The notes: generated from the sequence alone by a model not told the origin. A stretch of DNA of 64,000 bases from Komagataella phaffii GS115 (GCF_000027005.1 NC_012966.1:124001-188000), one strand, 5' to 3'; numbered from the stretch's first letter, positions 20,128 to 30,090 are shown. Numbers and translations are program-made.

Positions 20128-21489
20128 ATGGCTTCTTTGTCGGTCTCTGAAATCACCTTCCTTACCTTCCAAGCAGTCGTACAGGTTGTTTTAATTTGTT
20201 CCTCCGGTTACTGGGCTTCGAAAGTTGGTCTGCTGGGAGAAAATGGTCAGAAAGTTCTTTCCAGGCTGAACGTGGATCTGTTCACGCCGTGTTTGATCTT
20301 TACCAAACTTGCTTCTTCACTGTCGGTGAAAAAGCTGATTCAGATCATCGTCATCCCCATCTTTTACGCAGTCACCACTTTAGTGTCTTTTGTATGCTCC
20401 AAAGTGGCTTGCCGGGTTTTCCGTTTCAACGGTCCTGAATCTGGCTTCGTTACGGCAATGTCGGTGTTTGGTAACTCAAACTCCTTACCGGTGTCACTGA
20501 CCGTGGCACTGGCCTACACGTTGCCCAATCTCAGCTGGGATGACATTGAAGATGATACTCCAGATAAAATTGCCTCCAGAGGAATCTTGTATCTTTTGAT
20601 TTTCCAGCAGCTGGGACAGATGCTCAGATGGTCCTGGGGCTACAATAAGTTATTGCGAAAGAGGTCTCCGGAAGAGCTGGAACACTCAGATTTCGATAAA
20701 GCCGGTGATGAAGAGCAACGTTCTTTAATGGATGTTGTTACATCCACTATCAGTAATGGAATGTACGCGGCCACAGACAACTATGTAATTGATGATGATG
20801 ATAACGATAATGATACCAAAACGAACTACCTCCATACCGTCGTGTCTGAGAGTCCCTGTTCATCATCTTCTGTTTCCAACAAGACCCAGGTTGAAACGAT
20901 ATCCATTTTGAATAAGTCGTTTACTTTGAAAGAAAAACTTGTATATTACACAGGTGTATTCACCGGTTTCATGAATCCTCCATTATATGCTATGCTGCTA
21001 GCAGTTTTCGTGGCATCGACGCCGCCAATTAGAGACGAATTATATGAGAATAATGGATTTGTTCAAAATACCTTGGGTTCTGCCGTGAGGCAGTTAGGAT
21101 CTATTTCCATCCCTTTAATATTGGTTGTTCTGGGTTCCAATCTTAACCCTTCTTCCAATGTTGCGCCTCCCTCAAGGAACTACGGAAAGATGATATTTGC
21201 TTCCTTATTGTGTCGTATGATTCTACCTTCGTTGATACTGTTGCCATTGATCGCAATCTGTGTCAAGTATTTGGGAGTATCCGTCTTGGGAGATCCTGTA
21301 TTTCTTATCGTTTCGTTCATTCTAACCGTTTCCCCTCCAGCCATTCAATTATCTCAAATTTGTCAACTGAATGAGTTATATGAAATGGAAATGGCGGGGG
21401 TTCTGTTTTGGGGTTATGTTATTCTGACTTTACCATCTACCATCTTGATCGTAGTTGGTAGCTTAAAAGTCTTGGAGTGGTCCCAATAA
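20128..21489 (+). CDS. PIN-like (auxin efflux carrier family) membrane protein, Ecm3-type
   Basis: This 453-residue protein belongs to the membrane-transport/auxin-efflux-carrier superfamily. The architecture is about five N-terminal helices, a hydrophilic central loop of about 120 residues with an acidic DDDDNDNDTK run, and about five C-terminal helices. Signatures include LNVDLFTPCLIFTKLASSLS and SVFGNSNSLPVSLTVALAYT in the N-terminal half, and FTGFMNPPLYAMLLAVFVAS in the C-terminal half. S. cerevisiae relatives are Ecm3 (YOR092W) and YNL095C, thought to sit in the ER or vacuole. The substrate is unknown. The long upstream region suggests regulated expression. I cannot tell which paralogue it represents. 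Confidence 0.85.
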   Translation: MASLSVSEITFLTFQAVVQVVLICSSGYWASKVGLLGENGQKVLSRLNVDLFTPCLIFTKLASSLSVKKLIQIIVIPIFYAVTTLVSFVCSKVACRVFRFNGPESGFVTAMSVFGNSNSLPVSLTVALAYTLPNLSWDDIEDDTPDKIASRGILYLLIFQQLGQMLRWSWGYNKLLRKRSPEELEHSDFDKAGDEEQRSLMDVVTSTISNGMYAATDNYVIDDDDNDNDTKTNYLHTVVSESPCSSSSVSNKTQVETISILNKSFTLKEKLVYYTGVFTGFMNPPLYAMLLAVFVASTPPIRDELYENNGFVQNTLGSAVRQLGSISIPLILVVLGSNLNPSSNVAPPSRNYGKMIFASLLCRMILPSLILLPLIAICVKYLGVSVLGDPVFLIVSFILTVSPPAIQLSQICQLNELYEMEMAGVLFWGYVILTLPSTILIVVGSLKVLEWSQ

Positions 21490-21662
21490 ATTGCATTTCA
21501 TACTATCTTTATTAATATGATATTCTGAACTGACTTTTCGTCAATTTGTAGACCCATCTGGGCAGTGTAGTCGCTCTACTTTCGCTAATTGTTTTTGCAG
21601 GGCGCACCTTGAACATCGCTTCGTCTCAACTGAACATCCCCCATATCCCTCCACCCATCATC

Positions 21663-22556
21663 ATGTCATTATTTTTCAAAGTACCCCTGGATATAGAGGT
21701 CAGGTTGGATGGAGAGGACTCCAGAGAAACCGTAGAGGTAAAGTCTGCCAAAGGCCGGAAAGAAAAACTGCCAGTCTACAAAGATGGAGAAACTGTCAAG
21801 GGCCAAGTGTCCGTCAGACTAAAGGACAACAAGCGAGTGGAACATCTGGGAATCAAGGTTCAGTTGCTAGGGTCTATAGAAACCAAAGTTGATGGTATCA
21901 AAAATGATGAATTTCTTTCAATGGCTCACGAGCTGGCCAGTCCAGGTGATTTGCGACACCCAGAAACATATCATTTCGAATTTCGTAACGTGGAAAAACA
22001 ATATGAGTCCTACAGAGGGAAAAACGTCAGGCTGCGGTACTATATCAAGGTTACCCTGGGCCGCAAGTCCGCAGATGTTATTAGAGAAAGAGAGTTGTGG
22101 GTTTTCCAAAAGAATCAATTGCCATTGGGAGCCACCAAGCCAGATGCCAGCATCAAGATGGATGTTGGTATTGAAGACTGTTTACACATTGAATTCGAAT
22201 ACTCACGGAATAGATTCTCGTTGAAGGATGTGATTGTGGGACGGATATATTTCCTGCTGGTACGTTTAAAGATCAAGCATATGGAACTGTCATTGATCAG
22301 GAGAGAGTCCTGTGGGGCACCCCCAAATCAGGTTAATGACAGTGAAACACTGGTGCGATTCGAAATCATGGATGGTGCACCAGTGAGAGGTGAAACGATT
22401 CCAATTAGATTGTTTTTGGGAGGATTTGATTTGACTCCAACATACAGGGATGTTAATAAGAAATTCTCCACGAGAACCTTCCTGAGTTTAGTTCTGATCG
22501 ACGAGGATGCCAGGCGGTATTTCAAGCAAAGCGAGATCTTTTTATATAGAGAATGA
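21663..22556 (+). CDS. VPS26: Retromer subunit Vps26 (Pep8)
   Basis: Vps26 is the arrestin-fold subunit of the retromer cargo-recognition trimer (Vps26-Vps29-Vps35) that returns Vps10 and other cargo from endosomes to the Golgi. Characteristic stretches are LPVYKDGETVKGQVSVRLKD, VRLRYYIKVTLGRKSADVIR, LHIEFEYSRNRFSLKDVIVG and GETIPIRLFLGGFDLTPTYR. The first in-frame ATG at 21663 gives 297 residues starting MSLFFKVPLDIEVRL, as in the family; the TTG at 21609 is not used. S. cerevisiae Pep8 is longer (379) because of an insertion, so this is closer to the compact animal form. Confidence 0.94.
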   Translation: MSLFFKVPLDIEVRLDGEDSRETVEVKSAKGRKEKLPVYKDGETVKGQVSVRLKDNKRVEHLGIKVQLLGSIETKVDGIKNDEFLSMAHELASPGDLRHPETYHFEFRNVEKQYESYRGKNVRLRYYIKVTLGRKSADVIRERELWVFQKNQLPLGATKPDASIKMDVGIEDCLHIEFEYSRNRFSLKDVIVGRIYFLLVRLKIKHMELSLIRRESCGAPPNQVNDSETLVRFEIMDGAPVRGETIPIRLFLGGFDLTPTYRDVNKKFSTRTFLSLVLIDEDARRYFKQSEIFLYRE

Positions 22557-22701
22557 TGACAGACAATATAAGTTCATTACTTGTCACTTGCTTAGGCTAT
22601 GACATTATTTTGTCTGGTAGGGAGTTACTTTGTCTGCGGATGCAGTTACTACGTTCTAAAGTCTATATAAACAGTGCCTCCGGACAGAATCTCGTTGAGT
22701 G

Positions 22702-23469
22702 ATGGCTTCTTTTACTTACCTACCAGGCTCATCTATTGGCACCAGGCACCAGAACCAAATGAGATTCGATCGTTTAACTCGATGGGAGCGACAATGCGAC
22801 CTCAGGATTGAGCGTCCAGGAAACGGTGCTTCGGTCATAAAGGTTCTAACGGGTGTGGAGGGGTTGGATCTGACCAGCACTCAGATTCAATTGCTCAATG
22901 GTATGGAAGAATTGAACAATCGCTGTAAATTATCCGGACTCTCTTCAACGCATGCAATTCAGTTCGCCAAAAAGAACCTGGATGCTAGTCTTAGAGCGAA
23001 GGAGACCCACTACAACTTGCCCATATTCTGCCAAGGGCGCAGCCACAAGGCAAAGAGTAAATATCTGCGTAGTGACCATCGATACTATACCGACTACTAT
23101 AACCTTGTCGGAACGGATCTGGTACCTTTGTTGGACTGTTTCGAACAACTTCACCAGTCAGTGTTGCAGATCCACTACCACCGGGACAGAGAGTCTCAGA
23201 AACAATTGGCTGTAGAAGCACTCAAAGAGTACTTGCCCGAATTCTTCGCCATTTCAAAGAAGTTTACAGAGAAACTGGAGAGGCTTGAGCTTCGGACTCT
23301 GTCCAGAAACCGATGCCTGTTAGAGTACATGGGTGACATAGCTGATTCGAGCGATGCGCCTATCCATGTTCTGAAGAAAACCAAGAAGATAACACCCCTC
23401 CACAAGACCGTCATCTTCAACAAGTTGAGCCACGGGCGATACAGTGATGACGTTTGTAAGAAAATATAG
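22702..23469 (+). CDS. Orphan protein, function unknown
   Basis: I do not recognise this 255-residue basic protein. It is not low-complexity. It is predicted to be mostly helical, with stretches such as LTRWERQCDLRIERPGNGAS, a His/Tyr-rich middle (HRYYTDYYNLVGTDLVPLLD) and a charged C-terminal helix (EALKEYLPEFFAISKKFTEK). No signal peptide, membrane segment or metal-binding cluster is evident. Start: GTGATGGCT at 22699, with the ATG at 22702 chosen. A TATATAA-like sequence lies at 22664-22670. Codon use and uninterrupted length suggest a real gene, possibly lineage-specific. Confidence 0.65.
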   Translation: MASFTYLPGSSIGTRHQNQMRFDRLTRWERQCDLRIERPGNGASVIKVLTGVEGLDLTSTQIQLLNGMEELNNRCKLSGLSSTHAIQFAKKNLDASLRAKETHYNLPIFCQGRSHKAKSKYLRSDHRYYTDYYNLVGTDLVPLLDCFEQLHQSVLQIHYHRDRESQKQLAVEALKEYLPEFFAISKKFTEKLERLELRTLSRNRCLLEYMGDIADSSDAPIHVLKKTKKITPLHKTVIFNKLSHGRYSDDVCKKI

Positions 23470-24210
23470 AGAGCATTTAATCGTATGACCTGTTTTAGGT
23501 GATCTGTAAAAGCCTAGGAAACCAAGATATGAGCCGCATGAAAATAGTTTCTGTCGCTCTGTTTGCCTCCTTTTCCTTAGGGGATATCAACCGCCCACTT
23601 GTGTAGTCTGCCACACGGCACACTGCCACGTCTCGAACTAAACCCGCACCGCGCGCTTGCACGATCAAAGATTGCCCTGTCTGCCTTTCTCGCTCCATAG
23701 AATTCCCGTTCAGACAGCTCGAAACAACGTCATCTCAGCTGGGGAGGAAAGCGAAGCCTAAACAAAAAGTAACCCTAGTTTAGCTTCTCTCTTATTCAAG
23801 CGTCATATTTCCACACCTCCCGTCCCCACTCAATAGTATCATCCCCCTTTATTAATTTTCAGGCTACAGGTTGTCATATCAGAGGATTTTGACCAAGTAA
23901 AATCGAGAACTACTGACTGCTGAACCAATCTGAACATCCAGCACAGTTCAATCAGATCGCCTCAGTAATAGAGGTTTTTTTCTGTGCTTTTTTCTTATTT
24001 TATCGTTGCATAGGTTTTTTTGCGGCCTTTTACTGTCTTGAACCAGACTCTCGCCAAAAAGAACTAGATCACCCAAAGGTTATTAAGTCTCTTCTTCTGA
24101 AGATCGACTCCTGTCAACTACTCATTAATCGTTCTGTCAACTAGGGAAGCAGCCTAAACCTTACTCCATTTCCTTTCGGCTGTTGCTATTGGAGCCTCTG
24201 ATCAGCTAAG
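23470..24210. promoter_or_regulatory. Long upstream region of PAS kinase gene
   Basis: These 741 bases before the kinase ATG hold no supported gene. A stress-type AGGGG pentamer occurs near 23578. T-rich tracts occur at 23974-23980 and 24014-24020. A short open frame on the minus strand (23495-23698) has no recognisable feature. Confidence 0.4.
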
Positions 24211-27200
24211 ATGCCTTACACGCCTCCACAGAGAAGTGCAGCCAAGCATTCTGCCAACCCTAGATCCAGTCCAATTAGCTCCATCATATTAGGTTCACAA
24301 CCATCAAGCAGCACCAGCTCTCGCAATTCCAACCAGAGCTCTGAGTCCCTTTTAGATGCACATCTAGGCGCCACTTTGAGCGGCCCCCAGCCTATGCCTC
24401 ATCCAATGGTGCAGAGTACTTCCAGTTTCTTCATATTTGACTCCGATAGTGATGCTGACGAAGATGAGGCAAGTTCCATCGGAGATGTTAGTAACACCAA
24501 CGAAAATGAAAACCGCACACAGATCCCAAAGACTAACTCACGCCATACCCCAAGCCCTCCGAGAAAGGCAGCCAATGGCATGTCACTGCTTCAAAAGAGC
24601 AGGAGCGCCAACTCATCAACTTTATTACTGCGAAGGGCCATAAATAGCAGGTCCAACTTGTCAGGTATGAGTGTTCCCAATAGGCAGAAGGTCCTAGATC
24701 AAAGGACGAGTACTTTGAAAGTTAGTTCTGTTCCCCCAACAGAGTTTGAAAGGAAGCAATCAGCTGCTAATGCTCCGCTTCTAGAAGATGTCCTAAAGTT
24801 CCCCAAAGTTTCTACGCAGGCTTATTCGTATGCAAGATTGTCTGCAAACTCACTAGCTTTGAGGCTCAATGTTTTGAAACGATCTCTGGAAATTCTTTCT
24901 GATCGACCTGATTTAGTGATTTCCAGAAGTTCCACAAGTTATAATGAGCCTCAATCAGTAGAGACCAAGCCTTACAGTAGAGATGGTAGTGAAGAACGTA
25001 TTAACCTGAGAGGCAATGCTTCATACGCTGCATTAAGTGCATTGTTCATGTCCAATCAGCGTTCCAGAGATACATCACCTAATTCACAGAACAGAGAGCA
25101 TTATTTCGAATCAAGAGACAAAGATGTTGGTTCAACCATGGATCTCAAACAAGAGCTGAAGCCAATCATTGCTCTACTAGAAAAAGCAGACACAGATATG
25201 ATCCATGACCATGAGAAGGATGTGGCTTTGAAACTTCACGATCTCTCTCTTTCTGGAGTTACTACAGAAAAGTACTTTAAGAAGAATCTGCTCTATGCAT
25301 TGGCAACTCCCTTCCTGGAATCATCCAATCACACTCTTCCAATACAAACTGCACCATCGTCACTTGCATTGTCAACCCTCCCCACTTCAATCGGATCTTC
25401 CAAACCACGGAACTCCCATGCACAACGGCCCTACCATGGTATACTCTCGACAAAGAATGTGAGTCCACAGGCCGTGTTCACCTGTCAACTAGACTCTCCT
25501 TGGTCATTAAAAGCTGCTAATGATCTAGCATGCTTGATGTTTGGTGTTACTCGAAATTCCATCCGGGCACTGGCCCTGCTTGATCTAATTGCTCCAAGGT
25601 CTAGGGATTTCGTTCTCCAAAAGCTTTACAAAAGAACCTCAGAAATTGTTTTCAGTGGTGAGATTATAGCTGTGGTAAAACCCAATAACACAATGGCATG
25701 GACTTCATTGTGGTCAAAACGGAAAGATGATATGATGATTTTGATCTTTGATCAAATCCCTTGCGACTCGTTTGACCTAACCATTTCGAAACCTCTAGCA
25801 CACGATACCGATTCTGAATACTATATTCATGCATTCAAAGAACATACAGGATCTTTATTGGAGTTTGCTACTTTCGAACAAGGTGATCCATTATCTTTTT
25901 TCATTCCCTCATTAGCGATGGAACTTGCATCTCTTGTTGATCGTCACAATGAATCCGAACTGCCAATCAACCTACAAGACTCTGCTCATATCAATGATAT
26001 TAGATACTATACACTACGATTTCATGACAACCACATCCCTTGTGCTATAACTAGTATACCATTGGATAACGAAAATGAAAGCGATAAGGAGTCGGTGATT
26101 AGGATGAACATTCATTGTCTTCCATATATTGCTGGAACGTTTGTGGTTTCGTCTAGTTCATACAAAATCTTAGCCCATAACGATGCTATCTCAAAAAATT
26201 TGTTCGGTACTTCGAATATTTTGAACTTAGATTTTGATCAACTAATTCCTGATTTTAGAAAACTTGTTGAAACGGCCAAGATTAGAGAAAGAAGCTTAAA
26301 GAACAGTGAACCTAACCTTGTTCTGCCTGAACACTATTTCCGAAAATTGAAGGCAGATTTAGCGGGGCATTCTTCGTCTGAAAGAGAAGAGCTATTCTTG
26401 AATGGTAAAGGACTGGATGCTATACATAGGGATGGAACAAGAACTAGGGTGGATATTCAACTGAGAGTTCCCAATGCAGAATGCTACATACTATGGATCA
26501 CCTACTCTAGAACAGTCCAGTTCAACGATCTGAGGAAAGACAGAAGGCATTCAGTAGTTGAGCCTCTCGACCTTCATCATACTTTATCTCACTCTTCGAA
26601 TGAGGATAGAAGCATGGCATTGCCTTCCCAACTACAGTTGTTAAGGGATCATGAAACTGACCTAGTCTCCTGTAGTGGTGATTCCTCCGATGAGTTGAGC
26701 AGAAGTAATAGTTTACTCAGGGATAACCCCATTGGCCGTAGTGAAAGTTTTAACAACATTGGCAATAGAGCTAACAACTATGGCATGAAGCCATTTTCTG
26801 CCAGAGAGCTAGAAAAGGTTAATAGTGAGCCTCTTGTAACGGTTATCCCCAACAAGATTAAGACTGAATCGATGGATGGGCTGCTCCCGACGGAGTCATC
26901 AGCTTTGAAGTACGAGAAAGACGTGATAGCAAAGGAATCTCACGAACTCAAAGTGTTCTCTGAGGATAAGTTACTCAGCATCGAAAACGAGGAGATGGCT
27001 AATATTCAAGCAAAATCAGCACTTTGGCCCAAGCAAGTTGGACTAAAGAGACGAGAAAAGAAGATCACGGAGTTTATCAGGTTGAAGAATATGGGTGAAG
27101 GTGCCTACGGAAAGGTGTCTCTCTGCGTGAATAAAGAAGATCCTGGCTACAAGGTAATCATCAAGTCAATTATCAAGGAGAGAATTCTGGTTGATACATG

Positions 27201-27861
27201 GGTTAGAGATCGAAAACTAGGTACCATTCCCTCAGAGATACAAATTATGGCATTCATGAACCATGATCCACACCCCAACATTATGAGAATCGTTGATTTT
27301 TTCGAAGATAGTAATTACTACTATTTGGAGACCCCAGCACACGGTGACCCCACAGGGATTGATTTATTCGATCTCATTGAGATCAAAACAAACATGTCAG
27401 AAGAAGAGTGCAAATATATTTATAGACAATGCTGCTCTGCGGTTGCACATTTGCACAAGCACGGAGTTGTCCATCGTGATATCAAGGATGAGAATATTAT
27501 TGTCGATTCTAACAGCGTCGTCAAACTGATTGACTTTGGTTCAGCTGCGTATGTTAAGAACGGACCATTCGATGTCTTTGTTGGCACCATTGACTATTCA
27601 GCTCCTGAGGTCTTGCATGGTGCCCCTTATGAAGGTAAACCCCAAGATGTTTGGGCCATGGGCATTCTCTTATACACACTAGTTTACAAGGAGAACCCGT
27701 TTTACAATGTGGACGATATTATTGAGGGTGAACTGAGATTGCCTCCTGTTTTTAGCAACGAGTGCACCGACCTAATAAAGAAGATCTTGGTAAGAGATGT
27801 CGAGAAAAGACCTACCATGGGAGAGATCATGGAACATTCGTGGCTAAAGTCCAAGGCTTGA
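24211..27861 (+). CDS. PSK1: PAS-domain Ser/Thr kinase (Psk1/Psk2)
   Basis: PAS kinase links nutrient and cell-integrity signals to glucose partitioning, glycogen metabolism and translation. The 1216-residue protein has a Ser-rich N-terminus, a PAS-like region at about 420-530 (for example NVSPQAVFTCQLDSPWSLKA) and a C-terminal kinase domain at about 953-1212. The kinase has a glycine loop MGEGAYGKV, an ATP lysine in KVIIKSIIKE, a catalytic HRDIKDENIIV and a DFGSAA motif. The sequence TIDYSAPEVLHGAPYEGKPQ closes the activation loop, which matches the family. S. cerevisiae has two paralogues, PSK1 and PSK2; this appears to be their single counterpart, so the symbol is nominal. A long 5' region precedes it. 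Confidence 0.9.
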   Translation: MPYTPPQRSAAKHSANPRSSPISSIILGSQPSSSTSSRNSNQSSESLLDAHLGATLSGPQPMPHPMVQSTSSFFIFDSDSDADEDEASSIGDVSNTNENENRTQIPKTNSRHTPSPPRKAANGMSLLQKSRSANSSTLLLRRAINSRSNLSGMSVPNRQKVLDQRTSTLKVSSVPPTEFERKQSAANAPLLEDVLKFPKVSTQAYSYARLSANSLALRLNVLKRSLEILSDRPDLVISRSSTSYNEPQSVETKPYSRDGSEERINLRGNASYAALSALFMSNQRSRDTSPNSQNREHYFESRDKDVGSTMDLKQELKPIIALLEKADTDMIHDHEKDVALKLHDLSLSGVTTEKYFKKNLLYALATPFLESSNHTLPIQTAPSSLALSTLPTSIGSSKPRNSHAQRPYHGILSTKNVSPQAVFTCQLDSPWSLKAANDLACLMFGVTRNSIRALALLDLIAPRSRDFVLQKLYKRTSEIVFSGEIIAVVKPNNTMAWTSLWSKRKDDMMILIFDQIPCDSFDLTISKPLAHDTDSEYYIHAFKEHTGSLLEFATFEQGDPLSFFIPSLAMELASLVDRHNESELPINLQDSAHINDIRYYTLRFHDNHIPCAITSIPLDNENESDKESVIRMNIHCLPYIAGTFVVSSSSYKILAHNDAISKNLFGTSNILNLDFDQLIPDFRKLVETAKIRERSLKNSEPNLVLPEHYFRKLKADLAGHSSSEREELFLNGKGLDAIHRDGTRTRVDIQLRVPNAECYILWITYSRTVQFNDLRKDRRHSVVEPLDLHHTLSHSSNEDRSMALPSQLQLLRDHETDLVSCSGDSSDELSRSNSLLRDNPIGRSESFNNIGNRANNYGMKPFSARELEKVNSEPLVTVIPNKIKTESMDGLLPTESSALKYEKDVIAKESHELKVFSEDKLLSIENEEMANIQAKSALWPKQVGLKRREKKITEFIRLKNMGEGAYGKVSLCVNKEDPGYKVIIKSIIKERILVDTWVRDRKLGTIPSEIQIMAFMNHDPHPNIMRIVDFFEDSNYYYLETPAHGDPTGIDLFDLIEIKTNMSEEECKYIYRQCCSAVAHLHKHGVVHRDIKDENIIVDSNSVVKLIDFGSAAYVKNGPFDVFVGTIDYSAPEVLHGAPYEGKPQDVWAMGILLYTLVYKENPFYNVDDIIEGELRLPPVFSNECTDLIKKILVRDVEKRPTMGEIMEHSWLKSKA

Positions 27862-28151
27862 ATAGATGTATTGGATACAGAAGTTTCTCAAAGATTTTTT
27901 ATGATATAGTTTACAGTATATAGATGCTTAACAGATTTTTATATCATTAAGTAAATGGTGGTAGGAAGTTTGGATTGTAAAGTACAAAAAAATAAACTTT
28001 TCCATTTCAGCTAAATAAGGTTACTCACATCATAGAAATGACAACTGGGCTACATTTCGATACTTGGTTTAGGGCATTTAAGAATTTTTAATCTTGTCCA
28101 CATAGATTGACGGATTATAGATTATTCCCAATCAATGCCATGTCGAAAGTA
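27862..28151. other. Intergenic space, PAS kinase 3' end to tRNA
   Basis: This AT-rich spacer of 290 bases holds the PSK transcript end and the upstream side of the tRNA gene. No open frame or structured RNA that I can support is seen. Confidence 0.5.
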
Positions 28152-28244
28152 GGACGTGTGGCCGAGAGGTCTAAGGCGCTAGCTTCAGGAAATTTGAGTA
28201 TGCTAGTCTCTTCGGAGGCGTGAGTTCGAACCTCACCGCGTTCA
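28152..28244 (+). tRNA. tRNA-Leu (anticodon CAG), 11-nt intron
   Basis: This folds as a class II tRNA. The acceptor strands GGACGTG (28152-28158) and CGCGTTC (28237-28243) pair over seven positions with two G-U wobbles, and the discriminator is A. The D-arm region is GCCGAGAGGTCTAAGGC, the anticodon stem is CTAGC (28179-28183) with GCTAG (28202-28206), and the T arm is GTGAG-TTCGAAC-CTCAC. Anticodon CAG is at 28186-28188, preceded by T33 and followed by G37. An 11-nt intron (28190-28200) follows position 37. The long variable arm and A73 identify leucine rather than serine. A TTTT at 28252 can terminate Pol III. Confidence 0.9.
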
Positions 28245-29019
28245 ATATTTATTTTGAAAATTATTTTGTTTTTGTTTTGTAGGGTAATTTGCCACTATTG
28301 AGGTAATACCTTGTGCATTCACTGACATGGAACTAAGCAAAGCCACCACAAGCGAGAAACTAGATAAGGCTCAAACCTTTACACCCGTGAAAGTGTCATG
28401 ACGAGGATTATAGAGGGGATTGTTTAGGCTCCCGAAATTTGTAGACGTTATGCGAGTGTGAGCGTTTTTCTTGGACTGGCCCTTAAAAGGATCCCCTGAG
28501 CTCCTTTTTCAATGTTGTTCCTGGCTGAGCCAAGAATGTCCCTGGTTGAGAAATAGTGGGTATGCACTATTTGCTTCTTCAACTAAGTTTGCCAAGAATA
28601 AAACCAATTTTTGCCCAAAAGAGAAAAACCGGAAGAAAAGGTCACACGATCCGAAATTATTTCTACACGTGGCCCTGGTAACCAAGCAGTCCCAAACAAT
28701 AGCGTTGTTTATCTAGCCAGCAAGACCCTTCATCTTTGACGTACCGCGACAGGCGTTGTAATCCATCCTGCACCACGTGCACAACGTGGTCAAAATCTTG
28801 GGTACCATATATAGCCAAACGGGGGCACGTTAGAGAAGGCTGACGAGCCTTTAAACCAGTTGAGGCATTCCACGTGTGCCAAAGTTGCAGTTTGCTTATA
28901 ACAGACCAAATTTGAGCTGTTTGATACCTCTCTCTTTCAACCCTCCCCTTCCAAGTAGACCTCCAGTATTGCCAGTCATTTATCACCGTAGGAACAATTT
29001 AGACATCTAAGCCTCCAAA
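28245..29019. promoter_or_regulatory. bHLH gene promoter with three CACGTG boxes
   Basis: CACGTG occurs at 28666-28671, 28774-28779 and 28871-28876, all within 360 bases of the bHLH ATG. The middle one lies in an inverted repeat, ACCACGT (28772-28778), spacer GCACA, ACGTGGT (28784-28790). A TATATA lies near 28807. CACGTG is the class B bHLH site, so self-regulation is possible. No further gene is supported in these 775 bases. Confidence 0.6.
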
Positions 29020-30090
29020 ATGTCCAACAACAACATACCCCCACCTCCCATGTTCAAATCTTCGAATTTCATAACAATGAACCGGGCTTCAATATCCAAC
29101 GGAACCCTGACTACTTCGAGCCATGAAACTGACTACAAAGCGCGAGGTACAGACACAGGAAGTAGATCTTCTTCTGTCAGTGGAACCAGTGCTAAACGGC
29201 GTCGTAGATCGACTTTGACGGAGTCCAAAGAAGAAATTGCCAAAAAGAAGAAAGAGCTCAAAGCAGCCCATTCTATCATTGAGAAGAAGCGCCGCATAAA
29301 GATGAATAGGGAATTCGAAGCCCTGAAATATATGATACCGGCATGTAGATCTTCTGTGTACTCTTTGATGAGTAACAGTGTGGGAACATACCCAGCTCAA
29401 GATAGCGCAAACATGCACAAACTGACAATCTTGCAATCCACAGTTGAGTACATAAAGTACTTGCATCAATGTATACGGCTGATGAGGAGTGAAATTCAAA
29501 GTGTTTGTCCCAACAGTGAATGGTTGACGGCAAACAACATTGACTTTTGCGACTACGAGCTGGATCTGGAAAAATATAGAAACATTGAGTCAGAGTTTGA
29601 CTTCCAAACGGAGGTTTTCAACAAGCTTCTAGAGAACAATGGGAACCCAATTTCCTTTCCACACCTGGAGGAAACGAATAGCAGCAAGGAAAACATAAAT
29701 GAAAGCGAGGATGACGAAGATGACGACACTAGTACAAACAATGACTCTGGACGCGATCCTGAGGATTTTAACGATTCAAACTCAATCAGCGACAAAGATC
29801 CCATCTCTCCATTGATAGCTGCTGAGAACTATGGTAGCTCGAGTAGCCTCCGATCCAGTAGTTCATATCAAAGTCCCCTTTTCTCTCCTGAGACCCCATT
29901 CAACAACAGTACAAATATTAGAGCCAAAGCAGCACCTTGTGAGTTGCCCCCGTTAAAAAAGATCTCATCTTTCCAGTTACCATCGCCGGCGATGACGGGA
30001 TTGTCCAATGCAGAATTGGAGGAAGAGGATGCTTCTAAAGCCCTACTTCTGATGAAGCAGAAGACCAGCATTCATAGTCTGCTAAATTGA
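29020..30090 (+). CDS. bHLH transcription factor, class B
   Basis: This is a 356-residue DNA-binding regulator. The basic region AHSIIEKKRRIKMNREFEAL (about residues 88-107) carries the His, Glu and Arg residues (H-x3-E-x3-R) that read CACGTG in class B bHLH proteins. Helix 1 ends at MIPAC. A long loop of about 23 residues follows, then helix 2, MHKLTILQSTVEYIKYLHQC. The N-terminus is Ser/Thr-rich. The middle is acidic (DDEDDDTSTNNDSG) and Ser-rich and could activate transcription. I cannot assign it to Pho4, Cbf1, Tye7 or Ino4 with confidence; the long loop resembles Tye7-type or fungal glycolytic regulators. Its promoter carries matching CACGTG sites. Confidence 0.85.
   Translation: MSNNNIPPPPMFKSSNFITMNRASISNGTLTTSSHETDYKARGTDTGSRSSSVSGTSAKRRRRSTLTESKEEIAKKKKELKAAHSIIEKKRRIKMNREFEALKYMIPACRSSVYSLMSNSVGTYPAQDSANMHKLTILQSTVEYIKYLHQCIRLMRSEIQSVCPNSEWLTANNIDFCDYELDLEKYRNIESEFDFQTEVFNKLLENNGNPISFPHLEETNSSKENINESEDDEDDDTSTNNDSGRDPEDFNDSNSISDKDPISPLIAAENYGSSSSLRSSSSYQSPLFSPETPFNNSTNIRAKAAPCELPPLKKISSFQLPSPAMTGLSNAELEEEDASKALLLMKQKTSIHSLLN

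Noticed and set aside
22550..22600. ATGATGA box-C-like motif after VPS26
   Set aside because: It overlaps the stop codon and no CTGA box D follows at a suitable distance.
24020..24035. GCCTTTTAC, identical to the U5 snRNA loop
   Set aside because: A nine-base match without the flanking stem of U5; chance in a T-rich promoter.
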